Source: Anaerolineae bacterium (GTDB taxonomy: Bacteria; Chloroflexota; Anaerolineae; Anaerolineales; UBA11858). Taken from it: a DNA stretch of 36,947 bases. The notes beneath the pieces are model-generated. The model saw only the letters and a program-made list of their open reading frames with translations. It had not been told where the DNA came from and made no database searches. The DNA lies in the NCBI GenBank assembly GCA_011176615.1, contig DUEG01000002.1, positions 1 through 36,947 on the forward strand, given 5' to 3'. Shown piece after piece: positions 7,630 through 16,694 of the stretch (position 1 is the stretch's first letter; each line of letters starts with the position of its first letter). The position numbers and the translations under genes are program-made.

Positions 7630-8682
7630 ATGGGTAACTTAACTGAAAGACAGAAATTCATCCTGGCTTTGATTATTAGGGAATATATTGATTCGGCTCA
7701 GCCTGTAGGATCATTGCGTCTGGTCAAGCGATATAAATTAGATGTTAGTTCAGCGACAGTGCGGAATGAGATGGCTGTCTTGACAGAGGCAGGCTATTTA
7801 AAGCAGCCTCATACCTCTGCTGGACGTATCCCTACGGAGGAAGGTTACCGTTATTTTGTAAGCCAATTGATGGGGCAAACTGACTTGCCAATTGAAATCC
7901 AAAGGACGATTCAACATCAGTTCTACCAAGCGCAGTCAGATGTGGATCAATGGATGCGCTTAGCAGCCTCTGTATTAGCGCATCAGGCTCAAGGCGCCTC
8001 TGTAGTTACTTCATTACATCCAGCCCGCGCTCGGCTGAAACACATAGAATTGATTGAGACGAGGGGTAGACAGGTGCTCATGGTCTTGGTATTGGACGGC
8101 GGAGAAGTGCGTCAGCAAGTGCTGGTGCTTTCTGAACCTGTGGCTCAAGATAAACTTAGTTTCGTAGCAAATTGGCTGAATCAAGTTGGAGAGGGGTTGG
8201 ATGCTGTTAGTCTCAAGGCTTTACACAACTTAGAGAACGATGCTCTGAAGAAAGACATCATTGTGCTTACAGCTGAGGAGATGAGTAAATCCGACGCTGT
8301 CCTGGCAGGAGAAATATATCATGATGGGTTAACAAACGTGCTTTCTGAGCCAGAATTTACAGAACCTGGACGAGCACGGCGGGCGTTACGCTTGTTAGAG
8401 GAGCGCTCTTTTCTTGAAGATATCCTTACACATACTGTTTTATCGTCTAAGGTTGGGGGCGTTCATGTTTTAATTGGCGGCGAGAGTACTTGGGAGGATC
8501 TGGAGGATTGCTCTGTTATCCTTTCCCGGTATGGCGTTCCTGGTGTGGCAACAGGTGCCGTAGGCGTTTTAGGACCACAGCGAATGCCATATGCGCACAC
8601 AATATCAACAGTGCGCTTCGTATCAAATTTATTGAGTGATTTAGTGATAGAAACCCTAACGGATATAGAAGAAAAAGAATAA
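7630..8682 (+). CDS. hrcA: Heat-inducible transcription repressor HrcA
   Basis: HrcA binds CIRCE and represses chaperone genes. Its activity depends on GroEL, so misfolded protein relieves repression. The 350 residues start with a winged-helix DNA-binding domain (about 1-75), seen as 'ERQKFILALIIREYIDSAQPVGS' and 'SSATVRNEMAVLTEAGYLKQPHTSAGRIPTEEGYR', all hallmarks of the family. A GAF-like dimerisation core follows, with a conserved 'VGGVHVLIGGES' near residue 278. It is the first gene of the operon, preceded by promoter and CIRCE. The Shine-Dalgarno is weak. grpE starts two bases after the stop, implying translational coupling. Confidence 0.97.
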   Translation: MGNLTERQKFILALIIREYIDSAQPVGSLRLVKRYKLDVSSATVRNEMAVLTEAGYLKQPHTSAGRIPTEEGYRYFVSQLMGQTDLPIEIQRTIQHQFYQAQSDVDQWMRLAASVLAHQAQGASVVTSLHPARARLKHIELIETRGRQVLMVLVLDGGEVRQQVLVLSEPVAQDKLSFVANWLNQVGEGLDAVSLKALHNLENDALKKDIIVLTAEEMSKSDAVLAGEIYHDGLTNVLSEPEFTEPGRARRALRLLEERSFLEDILTHTVLSSKVGGVHVLIGGESTWEDLEDCSVILSRYGVPGVATGAVGVLGPQRMPYAHTISTVRFVSNLLSDLVIETLTDIEEKE

Positions 8683-8684
8683 CT

Positions 8685-9317
8685 ATGACAAAAGAAAACA
8701 ACAAACACAAAAAAAACCAACATGTAGAGGATGAAATTAACAACCATATTGATGAGGAAGAAATTATTGAAGTGGAAGGGGTCGAGGTTGAACCTTCTTT
8801 TGAAGAATCAATTGAAACCGAAGAGCAAATTGAAGAGGAGACAATTCCCGAGGATATAGAAAAATTGAAATCTGCTCTGCACGAGGCTCATTTAAAATCA
8901 GGAGAATATCTAGATGGTTGGCAACGCGCGCGGGCAGAGTTTATTAATTACAAGAAAAGGGTTGAGCGTGACCGGCAACAAAGGCAACAAGAAGCCGTTG
9001 GGTCAATCGTATTAAAGATTTTACCCGTGGTGGATGACATTGAGCGAGCCCTTAAAAGTCGTCCTCAAGACGGAAATGGTGCCGAATGGGCTGAAGGGAT
9101 TGATTTAATTTACAAGAAATTGCAATCAATACTTGAAGCAGAAGGTGTAAAACCAATGAATGCTTTGGGAGAGGTGTTTGATCCTAATCTTCATGAGGCG
9201 ATTGCACAAGTACCCAGTGACGACTACGAAAGTGGTCGAATTATCGAAGTCCTCCAGCAAGGGTACTATCTAGGGGATCGAGTCCTTCGCCCAGCACTGG
9301 TGCGAGTTGCAGCATAG
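8685..9317 (+). CDS. grpE: Nucleotide exchange factor GrpE
   Basis: GrpE releases ADP from DnaK in the Hsp70 cycle and acts as a dimer in the cytosol. The product is 210 residues. A very acidic, Glu-rich N-terminal extension covers about the first 65 residues, then a long coiled coil ('RARAEFINYKKRVERDRQQ') leads into the four-helix and beta-domain core. The C-terminal signature is 'FDPNLHEAIAQVPSDDYESGRIIEVLQQGYYLGDRVLRPALVRVA'-type sequence, well conserved in the family. The gene lies two bases after hrcA and 69 bases before dnaK. Confidence 0.97.
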   Translation: MTKENNKHKKNQHVEDEINNHIDEEEIIEVEGVEVEPSFEESIETEEQIEEETIPEDIEKLKSALHEAHLKSGEYLDGWQRARAEFINYKKRVERDRQQRQQEAVGSIVLKILPVVDDIERALKSRPQDGNGAEWAEGIDLIYKKLQSILEAEGVKPMNALGEVFDPNLHEAIAQVPSDDYESGRIIEVLQQGYYLGDRVLRPALVRVAA

Positions 9318-9386
9318 CCCTTTTATTAGGGTTCTGAAAACACGAAATATTATAAAATTGATAAATTATCTTGGAGGAACGAAATA

Positions 9387-11309
9387 ATGGGAAAAATTAT
9401 CGGCATTGATCTAGGGACGACCAACTCAGTTGTCGCAGTTATCGAAGGAGGAGAGCCTACAGTGATACCCTCCGCGGAGGGAGAACGACTGGTTCCTTCC
9501 GTTGTTGCAGTAAACAAAAATAATGAACGTCTTATCGGTCGTCCGGCGCGCAACCAAGCGGTCATCAATCCTGAAAATACGATTTCTTCGATTAAACGAT
9601 TTATGGGGCGTAAGTATGATGACCCAGAAGTACAACGTGCTTTGAAGCGGATTCCTTATAAAGTCACCAAAGCACCCAATGGCGATCTCCGGGTCGTCCT
9701 TGCTGGGCGGGAGTATTCCCCACCGGAGATTTCCGCAATGATCTTAGGAAAACTCAAAGCAGATGCTGAGGCTTATCTTGGAGAGCCTGTTACTCAAGCC
9801 GTGATTACCGTACCAGCCTATTTTAATGATGCCCAGCGTAATGCAACCAAGGACGCTGGAAAAATTGCTGGGCTTGAAGTGTTGCGAATTATTAACGAGC
9901 CAACTGCTTCCTCTCTAGCCTATGGACTGGATCGCAAACAAAACGAGGTCATTGCAGTTTATGACCTAGGTGGTGGCACTTTTGATATTTCAGTTCTTGA
10001 TGTTGGAGAAGGTGTTTTCCAGGTTCGATCCACGAGTGGCGACACTTTTTTGGGCGGCGACGATTTCGATCAACGAGTGATTGATTATTTGGTTGATGAG
10101 TTCAAGGGACAATATGGTATGGATATTCGTCAGGACCGTCAAGCGCTTCAGCGCCTCAAAGAGGGTGCCGAGAAAGCGAAAATAGAACTTTCTAGCATGA
10201 TGCAAACGGAGATTAATCTTCCTTACATCACGGCAGATGCAAATGGACCCAAACACTTAGTGATGACCCTTACCCGCGCAAAACTAGAACAATTGACGGG
10301 AGATTTGATTGAAAAAACAATGGGGCCTGTTAAAAGTGCTTTGGATGATGCTGGTGTTAAACCATCGGAAATCAGCGAGGTTGTTTTGGTAGGTGGAATG
10401 ACTCGAATGCCGGCAGTTCAGGAAACGGTTCGCAAATTTTTTGGTAAAGATCCACATAAAGGTGTAAACCCCGATGAAGTTGTTGCGATTGGCGCTGCTA
10501 TACAAGCGGGTGTGCTTGGTGGAGACGTAAAGGATATCCTATTACTGGATGTTACACCTTTGACGCTTTCGGTTGAGACCCTTGGTGGGGTTGCTACACC
10601 ATTGATTGAACGAAACACAACAATTCCCGCTCGAAAGAGCCAGATATTTTCGACGGCTTCTCATAACCAATCCCAAGTAGAGATTCACGTGGTTCAAGGT
10701 GAACGTCCGATGGCTGGAGACAACAAATCGCTCGGGCGCTTTATTCTTGATGGTATTCCACCAGCACCGCGAGGCGTACCACAGATTGAAGTGACCTTTG
10801 ATATTGATGCCAATGGCATTCTGAATGTCACTGCTGCGGATAAAGCAACCGGACGCAGTCAACATATTACGATTACAGCGTCCTCAGGGTTGACCGATGA
10901 AGAGGTCAAGAAAATGCAAAGGGAAGCCGAGGAACACGCAGAAGAAGATCGGAAGCGAAAGGAAATGGTTGAGGCTCGAAACAATGCTGACAATATGGCA
11001 TATAGCGCAGACAAAGCGTTAGAAGATTTGGGTGATAAAGTCCCGCCTGAAGTAAAGTCTCAAGTACAAGAAAAAGTTGCAGAGGTGCGCAAGGTTCTTG
11101 ATGATCAAAATGCAGATATTGAAACCCTGAAGCGTGTTACCGATGAACTTTCGAAAGTTGTCCAGCAAATTGGAACAGCAGCCTATCAGCAAACTAGTGG
11201 GCAGACCGCTGCCCCAGGTGCCGAAGAACAACCTGGAACAACAGGAGACGAACCAGGACCATCCGAAGACGAAGGTGTGGTGGATGGAGAATTCAAGGAT
11301 GTTAATTAA
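9387..11309 (+). CDS. dnaK: Molecular chaperone DnaK (Hsp70)
   Basis: DnaK binds exposed hydrophobic stretches of client proteins under ATP control, with DnaJ and GrpE as co-chaperones. The 640 residues fit the family. The nucleotide-binding domain shows 'GIDLGTTNS' near residue 6, '[17 protein letters not shown]', '[11 protein letters not shown]' near residue 193 and '[14 protein letters not shown]' near residue 332. The linker '[16 protein letters not shown]' leads to the substrate domain and helical lid. The tail is rich in Q/G/P/E and ends 'EFKDVN'. An excellent ribosome site (TTGGAGGAA) lies about seven bases before the ATG. Confidence 0.99.
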   Translation: MGKIIGIDLGTTNSVVAVIEGGEPTVIPSAEGERLVPSVVAVNKNNERLIGRPARNQAVINPENTISSIKRFMGRKYDDPEVQRALKRIPYKVTKAPNGDLRVVLAGREYSPPEISAMILGKLKADAEAYLGEPVTQAVITVPAYFNDAQRNATKDAGKIAGLEVLRIINEPTASSLAYGLDRKQNEVIAVYDLGGGTFDISVLDVGEGVFQVRSTSGDTFLGGDDFDQRVIDYLVDEFKGQYGMDIRQDRQALQRLKEGAEKAKIELSSMMQTEINLPYITADANGPKHLVMTLTRAKLEQLTGDLIEKTMGPVKSALDDAGVKPSEISEVVLVGGMTRMPAVQETVRKFFGKDPHKGVNPDEVVAIGAAIQAGVLGGDVKDILLLDVTPLTLSVETLGGVATPLIERNTTIPARKSQIFSTASHNQSQVEIHVVQGERPMAGDNKSLGRFILDGIPPAPRGVPQIEVTFDIDANGILNVTAADKATGRSQHITITASSGLTDEEVKKMQREAEEHAEEDRKRKEMVEARNNADNMAYSADKALEDLGDKVPPEVKSQVQEKVAEVRKVLDDQNADIETLKRVTDELSKVVQQIGTAAYQQTSGQTAAPGAEEQPGTTGDEPGPSEDEGVVDGEFKDVN

Positions 11310-11319
11310 AGGGGAAAAT

Positions 11320-11352
11320 ATGCGAGGTTTTAACTCGGTAGTATCTGGATAA
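11320..11352 (+). CDS. Candidate 10-codon leader minicistron before dnaJ
   Basis: Between dnaK and dnaJ, a strong Shine-Dalgarno (AAAGGGG, 11308-11314) lies five bases before an ATG that opens a 10-codon frame (MRGFNSVVSG). Its stop ends two bases before the dnaJ ATG. dnaJ has only a weak ribosome site of its own, so the minicistron may deliver ribosomes to dnaJ by reinitiation. This is inferred from spacing. The peptide itself is unlikely to have a function. Confidence 0.35.
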   Translation: MRGFNSVVSG

Positions 11353-11354
11353 CG

Positions 11355-12482
11355 ATGGCTCAACGCGATTATTATGAGGTCCTTGGTGTCTCTCGCAGTG
11401 CTACAAAGGATGATATAAAAACGGCTTTCCGCCGCCTGGCTCGAAAATATCATCCAGATGTTAGCAAAGACGCTGATGCTGAGGAAAGATTCAAAGAAAT
11501 CAATGAAGCATACGCAGTGCTTTCTGATGAACAGAAACGCGCTGCGTATGACCGCTTTGGTCATGCTGGTGTACAAGGAATGGGTGGTGTACCAGATTGG
11601 ACCACGATGGATTTTAGTGATATCTTCGGGGATTTGTTTGGTTTTGGAGGTTTTGGATTTGGACGTCAGAGCCAACGATCCAGAAACGCTCCTAGGCGCG
11701 GCGCAGATTTGCAATATCGATTAACGCTCGATTTTGAAGAAGCCATATTTGGTGTGGAAAAGGAAATTGAAATTACTCGTGATGAAGTATGTGAAATATG
11801 CCATGGGACGGGCGCCAAACCTGGAACATCTCCAAAAACCTGCCCAACCTGTAATGGACGCGGCGAAGTGCGCCAGACTCGCCAAACGATCCTTGGTTCA
11901 ATGGTTCAGGTAACAACCTGTCCAACTTGCGGCGGTAAAGGAAAGGTTGTTGATACACCTTGTTCGGCGTGTGGAGGGCGCGGCTATGTTCGTAAGACTC
12001 GCCGTAAAGTGGTATCGATACCTGCTGGTGTGGATACCGGCACGCAAATTCGTTTGGCAGGCGAAGGGGAACCAGGTGTAAATGGCGGACCCCCAGGGAA
12101 TCTTTATGTTGTCATTCAAGTGCGCTCGCATAAATACTTCAGGCGCCGGAATAATGACATCTTACTGGATTTGAACATAAATATTGCGCAAGCGACTTTA
12201 GGTGCGGAAGTGAAAGTTCCAACAGTCGATGGTGATGCCATTCTTACAATTCCTCGTGGAACCCAACCCGGGAAAGTTCTTCGCATGCGAGGCAAGGGCG
12301 TTCCATACTTGCGAAACAATGGGAGAGGTGACCAATTGGTAATTGTTAATGTCAATATTCCTAAATCCCTGAACGCAGAACAGCGAGAATTATTCGAAAA
12401 ATTGGCAAAGAGTTTAGGAAGTGAAGTGTTGCCTCAAGAGCGAAGTTTTTTGGAACACCTTAAGGATTTCTTGGGTGGGTAA
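11355..12482 (+). CDS. dnaJ: Chaperone protein DnaJ (type I Hsp40)
   Basis: DnaJ delivers clients to DnaK and stimulates its ATPase. The 375 residues have all type I parts: a J domain (about 4-68) with the essential 'HPD' in 'KYHPDVSKD', a Gly/Phe-rich stretch (about 85-105, 'FGFGGFGFGR'), the zinc domain with four CxxCxGxG-like motifs ('CEICHGTG', 'CPTCNGRG', 'CPTCGGKG', 'CSACGGRG', about 145-210) and the C-terminal client-binding domains. It is the last gene of the CIRCE operon, 45 bases after dnaK. A minicistron with a strong ribosome site ends just before it, and a terminator follows. Confidence 0.98.
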   Translation: MAQRDYYEVLGVSRSATKDDIKTAFRRLARKYHPDVSKDADAEERFKEINEAYAVLSDEQKRAAYDRFGHAGVQGMGGVPDWTTMDFSDIFGDLFGFGGFGFGRQSQRSRNAPRRGADLQYRLTLDFEEAIFGVEKEIEITRDEVCEICHGTGAKPGTSPKTCPTCNGRGEVRQTRQTILGSMVQVTTCPTCGGKGKVVDTPCSACGGRGYVRKTRRKVVSIPAGVDTGTQIRLAGEGEPGVNGGPPGNLYVVIQVRSHKYFRRRNNDILLDLNINIAQATLGAEVKVPTVDGDAILTIPRGTQPGKVLRMRGKGVPYLRNNGRGDQLVIVNVNIPKSLNAEQRELFEKLAKSLGSEVLPQERSFLEHLKDFLGG

Positions 12483-12513
12483 AGAGTGATTTTTCAAATA
12501 CGATGAATGAGTC

Positions 12514-12549
12514 AAGACCTCCGAGGCAAACCACGTTCGGGGGTTTTGT
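12514..12549 (+). terminator. Rho-independent terminator of the hrcA-dnaJ operon
   Basis: ACCTCCGA (12517-12524) pairs with TCGGGGGT (12537-12544), eight pairs with one G-T, and is followed by TTTTGTT. It separates the heat-shock operon from prmA. Confidence 0.75.
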
Positions 12550-12578
12550 TAACTCCTGATTTAAATACTTGGTAAAAT
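12549..12578 (+). promoter_or_regulatory. Possible promoter of prmA
   Basis: TTAACT (12549-12554), an 18-bp spacer and TAAAAT (12573-12578). The match is modest. It is supported mainly by the terminator directly upstream, which implies a new start. Confidence 0.35.
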
Positions 12579-12639
12579 TGATTTAAGGTAATCCTTGTAC
12601 GACGAAATGTCTGTGAGGATTTATCGTTAAAGGTTGAAA

Positions 12640-13569
12640 ATGATGGAAGAAAACTTGAGCTGGATGGATGTTAAACTTTTGGTTAAAAGGGAATTGGCAG
12701 AGGCTGTGGCGGATGTTTTCTCTCGCTTTGCGCCCGAAGGTGTAATGATTGAAAGCACTGATGTCGCTGTGGATGCAAATGGCGAGGAACACGCGACGGG
12801 ACCCCTGCGAGTCCATGCATTTTTACCCTTTGACTCACAACTCGAGGATACACGTAGAAAATTGGAGGAGGCGCTCTGGCATTTGAGCGTCATCCATCCG
12901 CTTCCTACGCCGGAATATACGCCTCTGAATGAAAAAGACTGGATAGAAACATGGAAGCATCATTATCGTCCAATTGCGATTGGTAAACGCTTAATGATCG
13001 TGCCTGCCTGGGTGGATTTACCCGAGGGTGGTAGAGCGCAGATCCGAATCGAACCGGGGTTGGCTTTTGGTACAGGCACTCATCCGACAACACAGTTATG
13101 CTTAGAGATATTAGATGGTTTCATTCAAGAAAGCAACACCTTTATGGATGTGTTCGATGTGGGATGTGGTTCTGGCATCTTGTCCATTGCAGCATTAAAA
13201 CTTGGCGCAGGACGAGCGTTTGGGGTTGATGTTAACCATAAGGCAATTGAAACCGCCAAGAAAAATGCAGAGATAAATGATATTACGAATAGGTTTCATT
13301 TAGCGGTCGGATCTGTAGCCGAGATACGAGGCGGGATTTTTGATGTTAATCATGCACCGATTGTTCTTGCTAATATCATTGCGCCAATTCTAAAGAAGTT
13401 AATGTTCGCTGGTTTGGGCGATATTGTTGCACCGGGTGGCGTATTAATACTATCAGGAATTTTAGAAGAGCAACTGGTAGAGATGCTGCGTGTGCTTAAT
13501 GCCAATGGGTTCTTTGTGCGGAGCAAAAATCAGATTGATGACTGGGTGGCACTGGTTGCTTCCAGATGA
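12640..13569 (+). CDS. prmA: Ribosomal protein L11 methyltransferase PrmA
   Basis: PrmA trimethylates several amino groups of ribosomal protein L11 using S-adenosylmethionine. The ATG at 12640 is chosen over the track's TTG at 12634 because TAAAGG lies six bases before it; this gives 309 residues. An N-terminal L11-recognition domain (about 1-90) is followed by 'FGTGTHPTT' (143-151), the SAM site 'DVGCGSGILSIAALKLGA' (173-190) and 'LANIIAPIL' near 245, all conserved in PrmA. It lies behind the dnaJ terminator, so it is probably not heat-shock controlled here, although prmA often follows dnaJ in bacterial genomes. Confidence 0.93.
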   Translation: MMEENLSWMDVKLLVKRELAEAVADVFSRFAPEGVMIESTDVAVDANGEEHATGPLRVHAFLPFDSQLEDTRRKLEEALWHLSVIHPLPTPEYTPLNEKDWIETWKHHYRPIAIGKRLMIVPAWVDLPEGGRAQIRIEPGLAFGTGTHPTTQLCLEILDGFIQESNTFMDVFDVGCGSGILSIAALKLGAGRAFGVDVNHKAIETAKKNAEINDITNRFHLAVGSVAEIRGGIFDVNHAPIVLANIIAPILKKLMFAGLGDIVAPGGVLILSGILEEQLVEMLRVLNANGFFVRSKNQIDDWVALVASR

Positions 13570-13680
13570 TTTAAGATGTTTGGTCTATATTGGAGTTGGA
13601 AAAACCAAGGAAAATATGCAATGTACAAAAAAAAGACATTTATGTTTATCCTTTAGGATATAGTCTGTTTTGGTTGAAAG

Positions 13681-13702
13681 TGTCCTGGACATAGCAAGGA
13701 CA
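13681..13702. repeat. Inverted repeat upstream of uvrC
   Basis: TGTCCT (13681-13686) and AGGACA (13697-13702) form a 6-bp inverted repeat with a 10-base gap. The left part is also a small palindrome, TGTCC-T-GGACA. It lies 43 bases before uvrC and could be an operator or a hairpin. No known SOS box is matched. Confidence 0.3.
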
Positions 13703-13744
13703 TAAACATGGTTTTATGGATGCACTAATAAAATAGATCTTCAA

Positions 13745-15613
13745 ATGGGAATTTCAGAACATATCCAATTGATCCTCGATTCGCTTCCCGACAAAACGGG
13801 TGTCTATTTGATGAAAGATGCCAAAGGGGATGTAATTTATGTGGGAAAAGCGGTCAATCTCCGGCACAGGGTTAGATCATATTTTCAGATTAGCGCCCAA
13901 GAACGTCTTAGAACGCGCCAACTGGTTAGCAAGATCGCGGATATTGAATGGATTCTCGTAGGATCAGAATTAGAAGCCTTAATTCTTGAGATGAATTTGA
14001 TCAAAAAGCACCGCCCTTTTTTCAATGTTCGGTTGAAAGATGATAAAAGGTACCCATATATTAAAATCCATTGGGCTTCACCATATCCAAAAGTAACGAT
14101 TACTCGCCGTATCGTTAAGGATGGTTCGCGTTATTATGGTCCTTATACAAGTGTATGGGCAGTGACGCAGACTCTTCACGTACTCCGCAGGGTGTTCCCC
14201 TATTTAACTTGTGATCGGGTGATAACAGGAGAGGATAAGCGAGCGTGTCTTTATTACGATATCAAACTTTGTAGCGCACCTTGTATTGGTGCTGTTAACA
14301 AAAAAGAATATCGGCAAATGATATCTTATCTTGCCCAATTTTTAGAAGGACGTACGGATGATATCGTCGAGCAGTTGAAAAAGGAAATGAAACAAGCATC
14401 GAAAGAATTGCAATTCGAACATGCAGCAGTCATACGCGACCAATTACGCGCAATTGAGCGTGTTGTAGAACGTCAGCGAGTAGTCTTTGGGTCTGATTAT
14501 AAAGACTCTGATGTGATCGCAATGGCACGGTCGGAGAGAGAAGCATGTATTCAGGTGTTTTTTGTTCGAGGAGGAAAACTAATTGGGAGCGAATATTTTA
14601 TTATGGAGGGTACGGATGAAACGCCTGATTCGAATGTTCTGGCTGAATTCCTGAAACAATTTTACGATCAGGTTCCTCAATTACCAAAGCAAGTACTACT
14701 CCCCCATGAAGTCGAAGAAGCGAAAATTATTGAGCAATGGTTGAGAAGCCGGAGTGCTGGGAAATCCGTCCGTTTGCTCATCCCTCGCAGAGGCATAAAA
14801 AAAGATTTGGTTAAAATGGCTGCTGAGAATGCAGCAGAGAATTTAATGGCGTTACAGTTTCAATGGGATGCTGACAAACATCGCCAAACAGAAGCGCTTG
14901 CAGAGTTACGCGATGCTCTTCAATTGCAACGTATACCGAATCGTATTGAGTGCTATGATATCTCCAATACTATGGGTACTGCAATCACAGGCAGCATGGT
15001 TGTCTTTGAACAAGGAGTGCCAAACAAGAAACACTATAGGCGGTTTAACATCAGGTCGGTTTCTGGGGTGCCGGATGATTTTGCGAGCATGGAGGAAGTA
15101 TTAACCCGTCGTTTTAGGCGCTGGAAATCGACGGACGAAACCGAGCATATTACCAAGAAACATGTTGACCGCTCGTTTTCATCGTTACCTGATTTATTAA
15201 TGGTTGATGGTGGTAAAGGTCAATTAAGCCGAGCAATAAAGGTATTGGAACAATACAATTTGGATGGAAAAATCCCTGTCATTGGGCTTGCAAAGAAGCA
15301 TGAAGAGATATTTGTTCCAGGGAGGTCCCAATCTATTCTGTTGCCCAGAAGATCAGAAGGGTTGTATCTCTTGCAACGTATTCGTGATGAAGCACATCGC
15401 TTCGCAATTACAGCACATAGAAATAAACGCACTAAACAAAGTATGGCGTCAGTGCTTGATGCGATTCCCGGTATTGGTCCTGTGCGCCGCAAAGCACTCC
15501 TGAAACATTTCGGTTCGATTGAAGAGATTCGCAAGGCTTCTATTGAAACACTCGCCTCAGCCCCTAAGATGAATTCTCAATTGGCTGGTGCCATTAAGGA
15601 ATATTTGGATTAG
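13745..15613 (+). CDS. uvrC: UvrABC excinuclease subunit C
   Basis: UvrC makes both incisions around DNA lesions in nucleotide excision repair, together with UvrB. The 622 residues show the GIY-YIG-type N-terminal nuclease (about 12-95, 'TGVYLMKDAKGDVIYVGKAVNLRHRVRSYF'), the UvrB-binding UVR helix pair near residue 215 ('LQFEHAAVIRDQLRAIERVVE'), the RNase H-like 5' nuclease with 'IECYDISNTMGTAITGSMVVF' and 'LLMVDGGKGQLSRA', and C-terminal helix-hairpin-helix repeats ('DAIPGIGPVRRKALLKHFGS'). No clear Shine-Dalgarno precedes the ATG. The start is set by the position of the nuclease motif. The gene is in its own unit with an inverted repeat upstream. Confidence 0.97.
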   Translation: MGISEHIQLILDSLPDKTGVYLMKDAKGDVIYVGKAVNLRHRVRSYFQISAQERLRTRQLVSKIADIEWILVGSELEALILEMNLIKKHRPFFNVRLKDDKRYPYIKIHWASPYPKVTITRRIVKDGSRYYGPYTSVWAVTQTLHVLRRVFPYLTCDRVITGEDKRACLYYDIKLCSAPCIGAVNKKEYRQMISYLAQFLEGRTDDIVEQLKKEMKQASKELQFEHAAVIRDQLRAIERVVERQRVVFGSDYKDSDVIAMARSEREACIQVFFVRGGKLIGSEYFIMEGTDETPDSNVLAEFLKQFYDQVPQLPKQVLLPHEVEEAKIIEQWLRSRSAGKSVRLLIPRRGIKKDLVKMAAENAAENLMALQFQWDADKHRQTEALAELRDALQLQRIPNRIECYDISNTMGTAITGSMVVFEQGVPNKKHYRRFNIRSVSGVPDDFASMEEVLTRRFRRWKSTDETEHITKKHVDRSFSSLPDLLMVDGGKGQLSRAIKVLEQYNLDGKIPVIGLAKKHEEIFVPGRSQSILLPRRSEGLYLLQRIRDEAHRFAITAHRNKRTKQSMASVLDAIPGIGPVRRKALLKHFGSIEEIRKASIETLASAPKMNSQLAGAIKEYLD

Positions 15614-15658
15614 AATATACATTATTGAAATTCGATACTATTGCTTTTGGATAGAAAA

Positions 15659-16060
15659 ATGAAAACAGTCTGGTATATTGACGATGACAAAGAAATGATA
15701 CAGGCTGTGCGTTTAATGCTTAAAATGTTAAAATTCCGAACCATATCTTTCAATGATGCACGCGCGGCGGCGCGGTCGTTGTTGAACGGTGAGCATCCAA
15801 CCCTGATTATATTGGATATCAACATGCCCAAAGTCTCTGGAATAGAGTTTCTCACTTTCCTACGCAAAAAAGAAACATGGAAGGGCATTCCAGTTGTGAT
15901 GCTTTCATCTGAAGCGGATGATGTTCAGGTAGATGAAGCGTTAGCGCTTGGCGCTGATAGTTATGTCACAAAGCCTGTGATGATTAATGAACTTGAGAAT
16001 GCGATTGACCAAGCGATTACTAATCGTTTAGAGGAACTTGGTAGAGAAGAGTCAGCATAA
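15659..16060 (+). CDS. Single-domain (CheY-like) response regulator
   Basis: The product is a stand-alone receiver domain of 133 residues. The acidic pocket 'IDDDKE' (7-12), the phosphoacceptor Asp53 in 'LIILDINMPK', Ser83/84 in 'VMLSSEA' and Lys105 in 'YVTKPV' are all present, so it should accept a phosphoryl group. There is no output domain, so it must act by binding a partner or in a phosphorelay. The ATG at 15659 is preferred over the track's TTG at 15641, because the receiver fold begins right after it. It faces the giant hybrid kinase at 16719 across about 660 bases, which makes a link possible but unproven. Confidence 0.88.
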   Translation: MKTVWYIDDDKEMIQAVRLMLKMLKFRTISFNDARAAARSLLNGEHPTLIILDINMPKVSGIEFLTFLRKKETWKGIPVVMLSSEADDVQVDEALALGADSYVTKPVMINELENAIDQAITNRLEELGREESA

Positions 16061-16135
16061 ATAATTGACCGCTCTGCTATCTGGTTAAAAATGGATTTTA
16101 AAAAAATAATTATAGTAATGTAGGAGTTTCGTGAA

Positions 16136-16279
16136 ATGGCACAGAAAAAGAAAAAAGCGAAAGCCAAGCCCAAACAAAACCAAGGCAAACGCCGGAGTAT
16201 GCGTAATCAACAAATAGTTATGGCGATCATCGGTGTGCTTATTATCCTTTCAATGGTAATTTCGTTAATTAAATTTTAG
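16136..16279 (+). CDS. 47-residue basic single-pass membrane microprotein
   Basis: This frame is too short for the ORF track. It encodes 47 residues: about 25 very Lys/Arg/Gln-rich residues ('MAQKKKKAKAKPKQNQGKRR'), then one C-terminal hydrophobic helix at about 29-44 ('AIIGVLIILSMVISLI') ending LIKF. AGGAG lies nine bases before the ATG, supporting translation. The layout is that of a tail-anchored protein with a positively charged cytosolic head, able to bind nucleic acid, ribosomes or acidic phospholipid. Archaeal Sec61-beta-type subunits have a broadly similar shape, but no sequence relation is claimed. It follows the response regulator by 75 bases on the same strand. Confidence 0.7.
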   Translation: MAQKKKKAKAKPKQNQGKRRSMRNQQIVMAIIGVLIILSMVISLIKF

Positions 16280-16613
16280 TAAACCGCCCGGTATAATAAC
16301 ATATGTGCGGAGGAATCTGTAGCAGAAGAAGGTTTTTCCCCGATGGTTTGAAAGGTGATTTGTGATGCTCATTATGCCTTTTAATATCCCCTCGGTAAAT
16401 TTTGAGTTCACCGATTATCTTCTCGAGTGAATCGCTATCGGGGCAAAGTAGTATGCAGGAAATCAAAAAAATTTGTCTATATTAAAGCCTAGCGCTCTAT
16501 GATTATTAGTGGGCAGCGGTGACTTTGAAATAATATCAGATGTTATATGAACAGATTGATATGGATCGAGAATCGATAATATAGACCAGGTTTCTTGATT
16601 GAGGGAGGTTTTT

Positions 16614-16647
16614 TTTCTGCAATTATCTCGTTATGGAATTGCAGAAA
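16614..16647. repeat. 11-bp perfect inverted repeat (stem-loop)
   Basis: TTTCTGCAATT (16614-16624) pairs perfectly with AATTGCAGAAA (16637-16647) around a 12-base loop. A T run precedes it on the plus strand and none follows, so it is not a simple terminator on either strand. Confidence 0.6.
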
Positions 16648-16694
16648 CAGATGACAGGGTTATAAAAGGCTGGCATCTGTTTTACTTACTTTTG
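16645..16694. terminator. Probable terminator between convergent genes
   Basis: AAACAGATG (16645-16653) pairs with CATCTGTTT (16674-16682), extended by CAG/CTG inside. On the plus strand it is followed by a T-rich stretch. It shares three bases with the neighbouring 11-bp repeat, so the two hairpins exclude each other at their edges. It may serve both strands. Confidence 0.5.

Noticed and set aside
11019-11714. 231-residue minus-strand ORF across dnaK and dnaJ
   Set aside because: It is antisense to two certain genes, has Cys/Ser/Phe-rich composition without domains, and has no ribosome site.
16065-16070. TTGACC as a promoter for the microprotein
   Set aside because: No -10 hexamer at an acceptable distance; the gene may be read through from the response regulator.
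16269-16466. 65-residue minus-strand ORF in the intergenic gap
   Set aside because: There is no ribosome site and no hydrophobic or domain pattern, and it overlaps the end of the microprotein gene.
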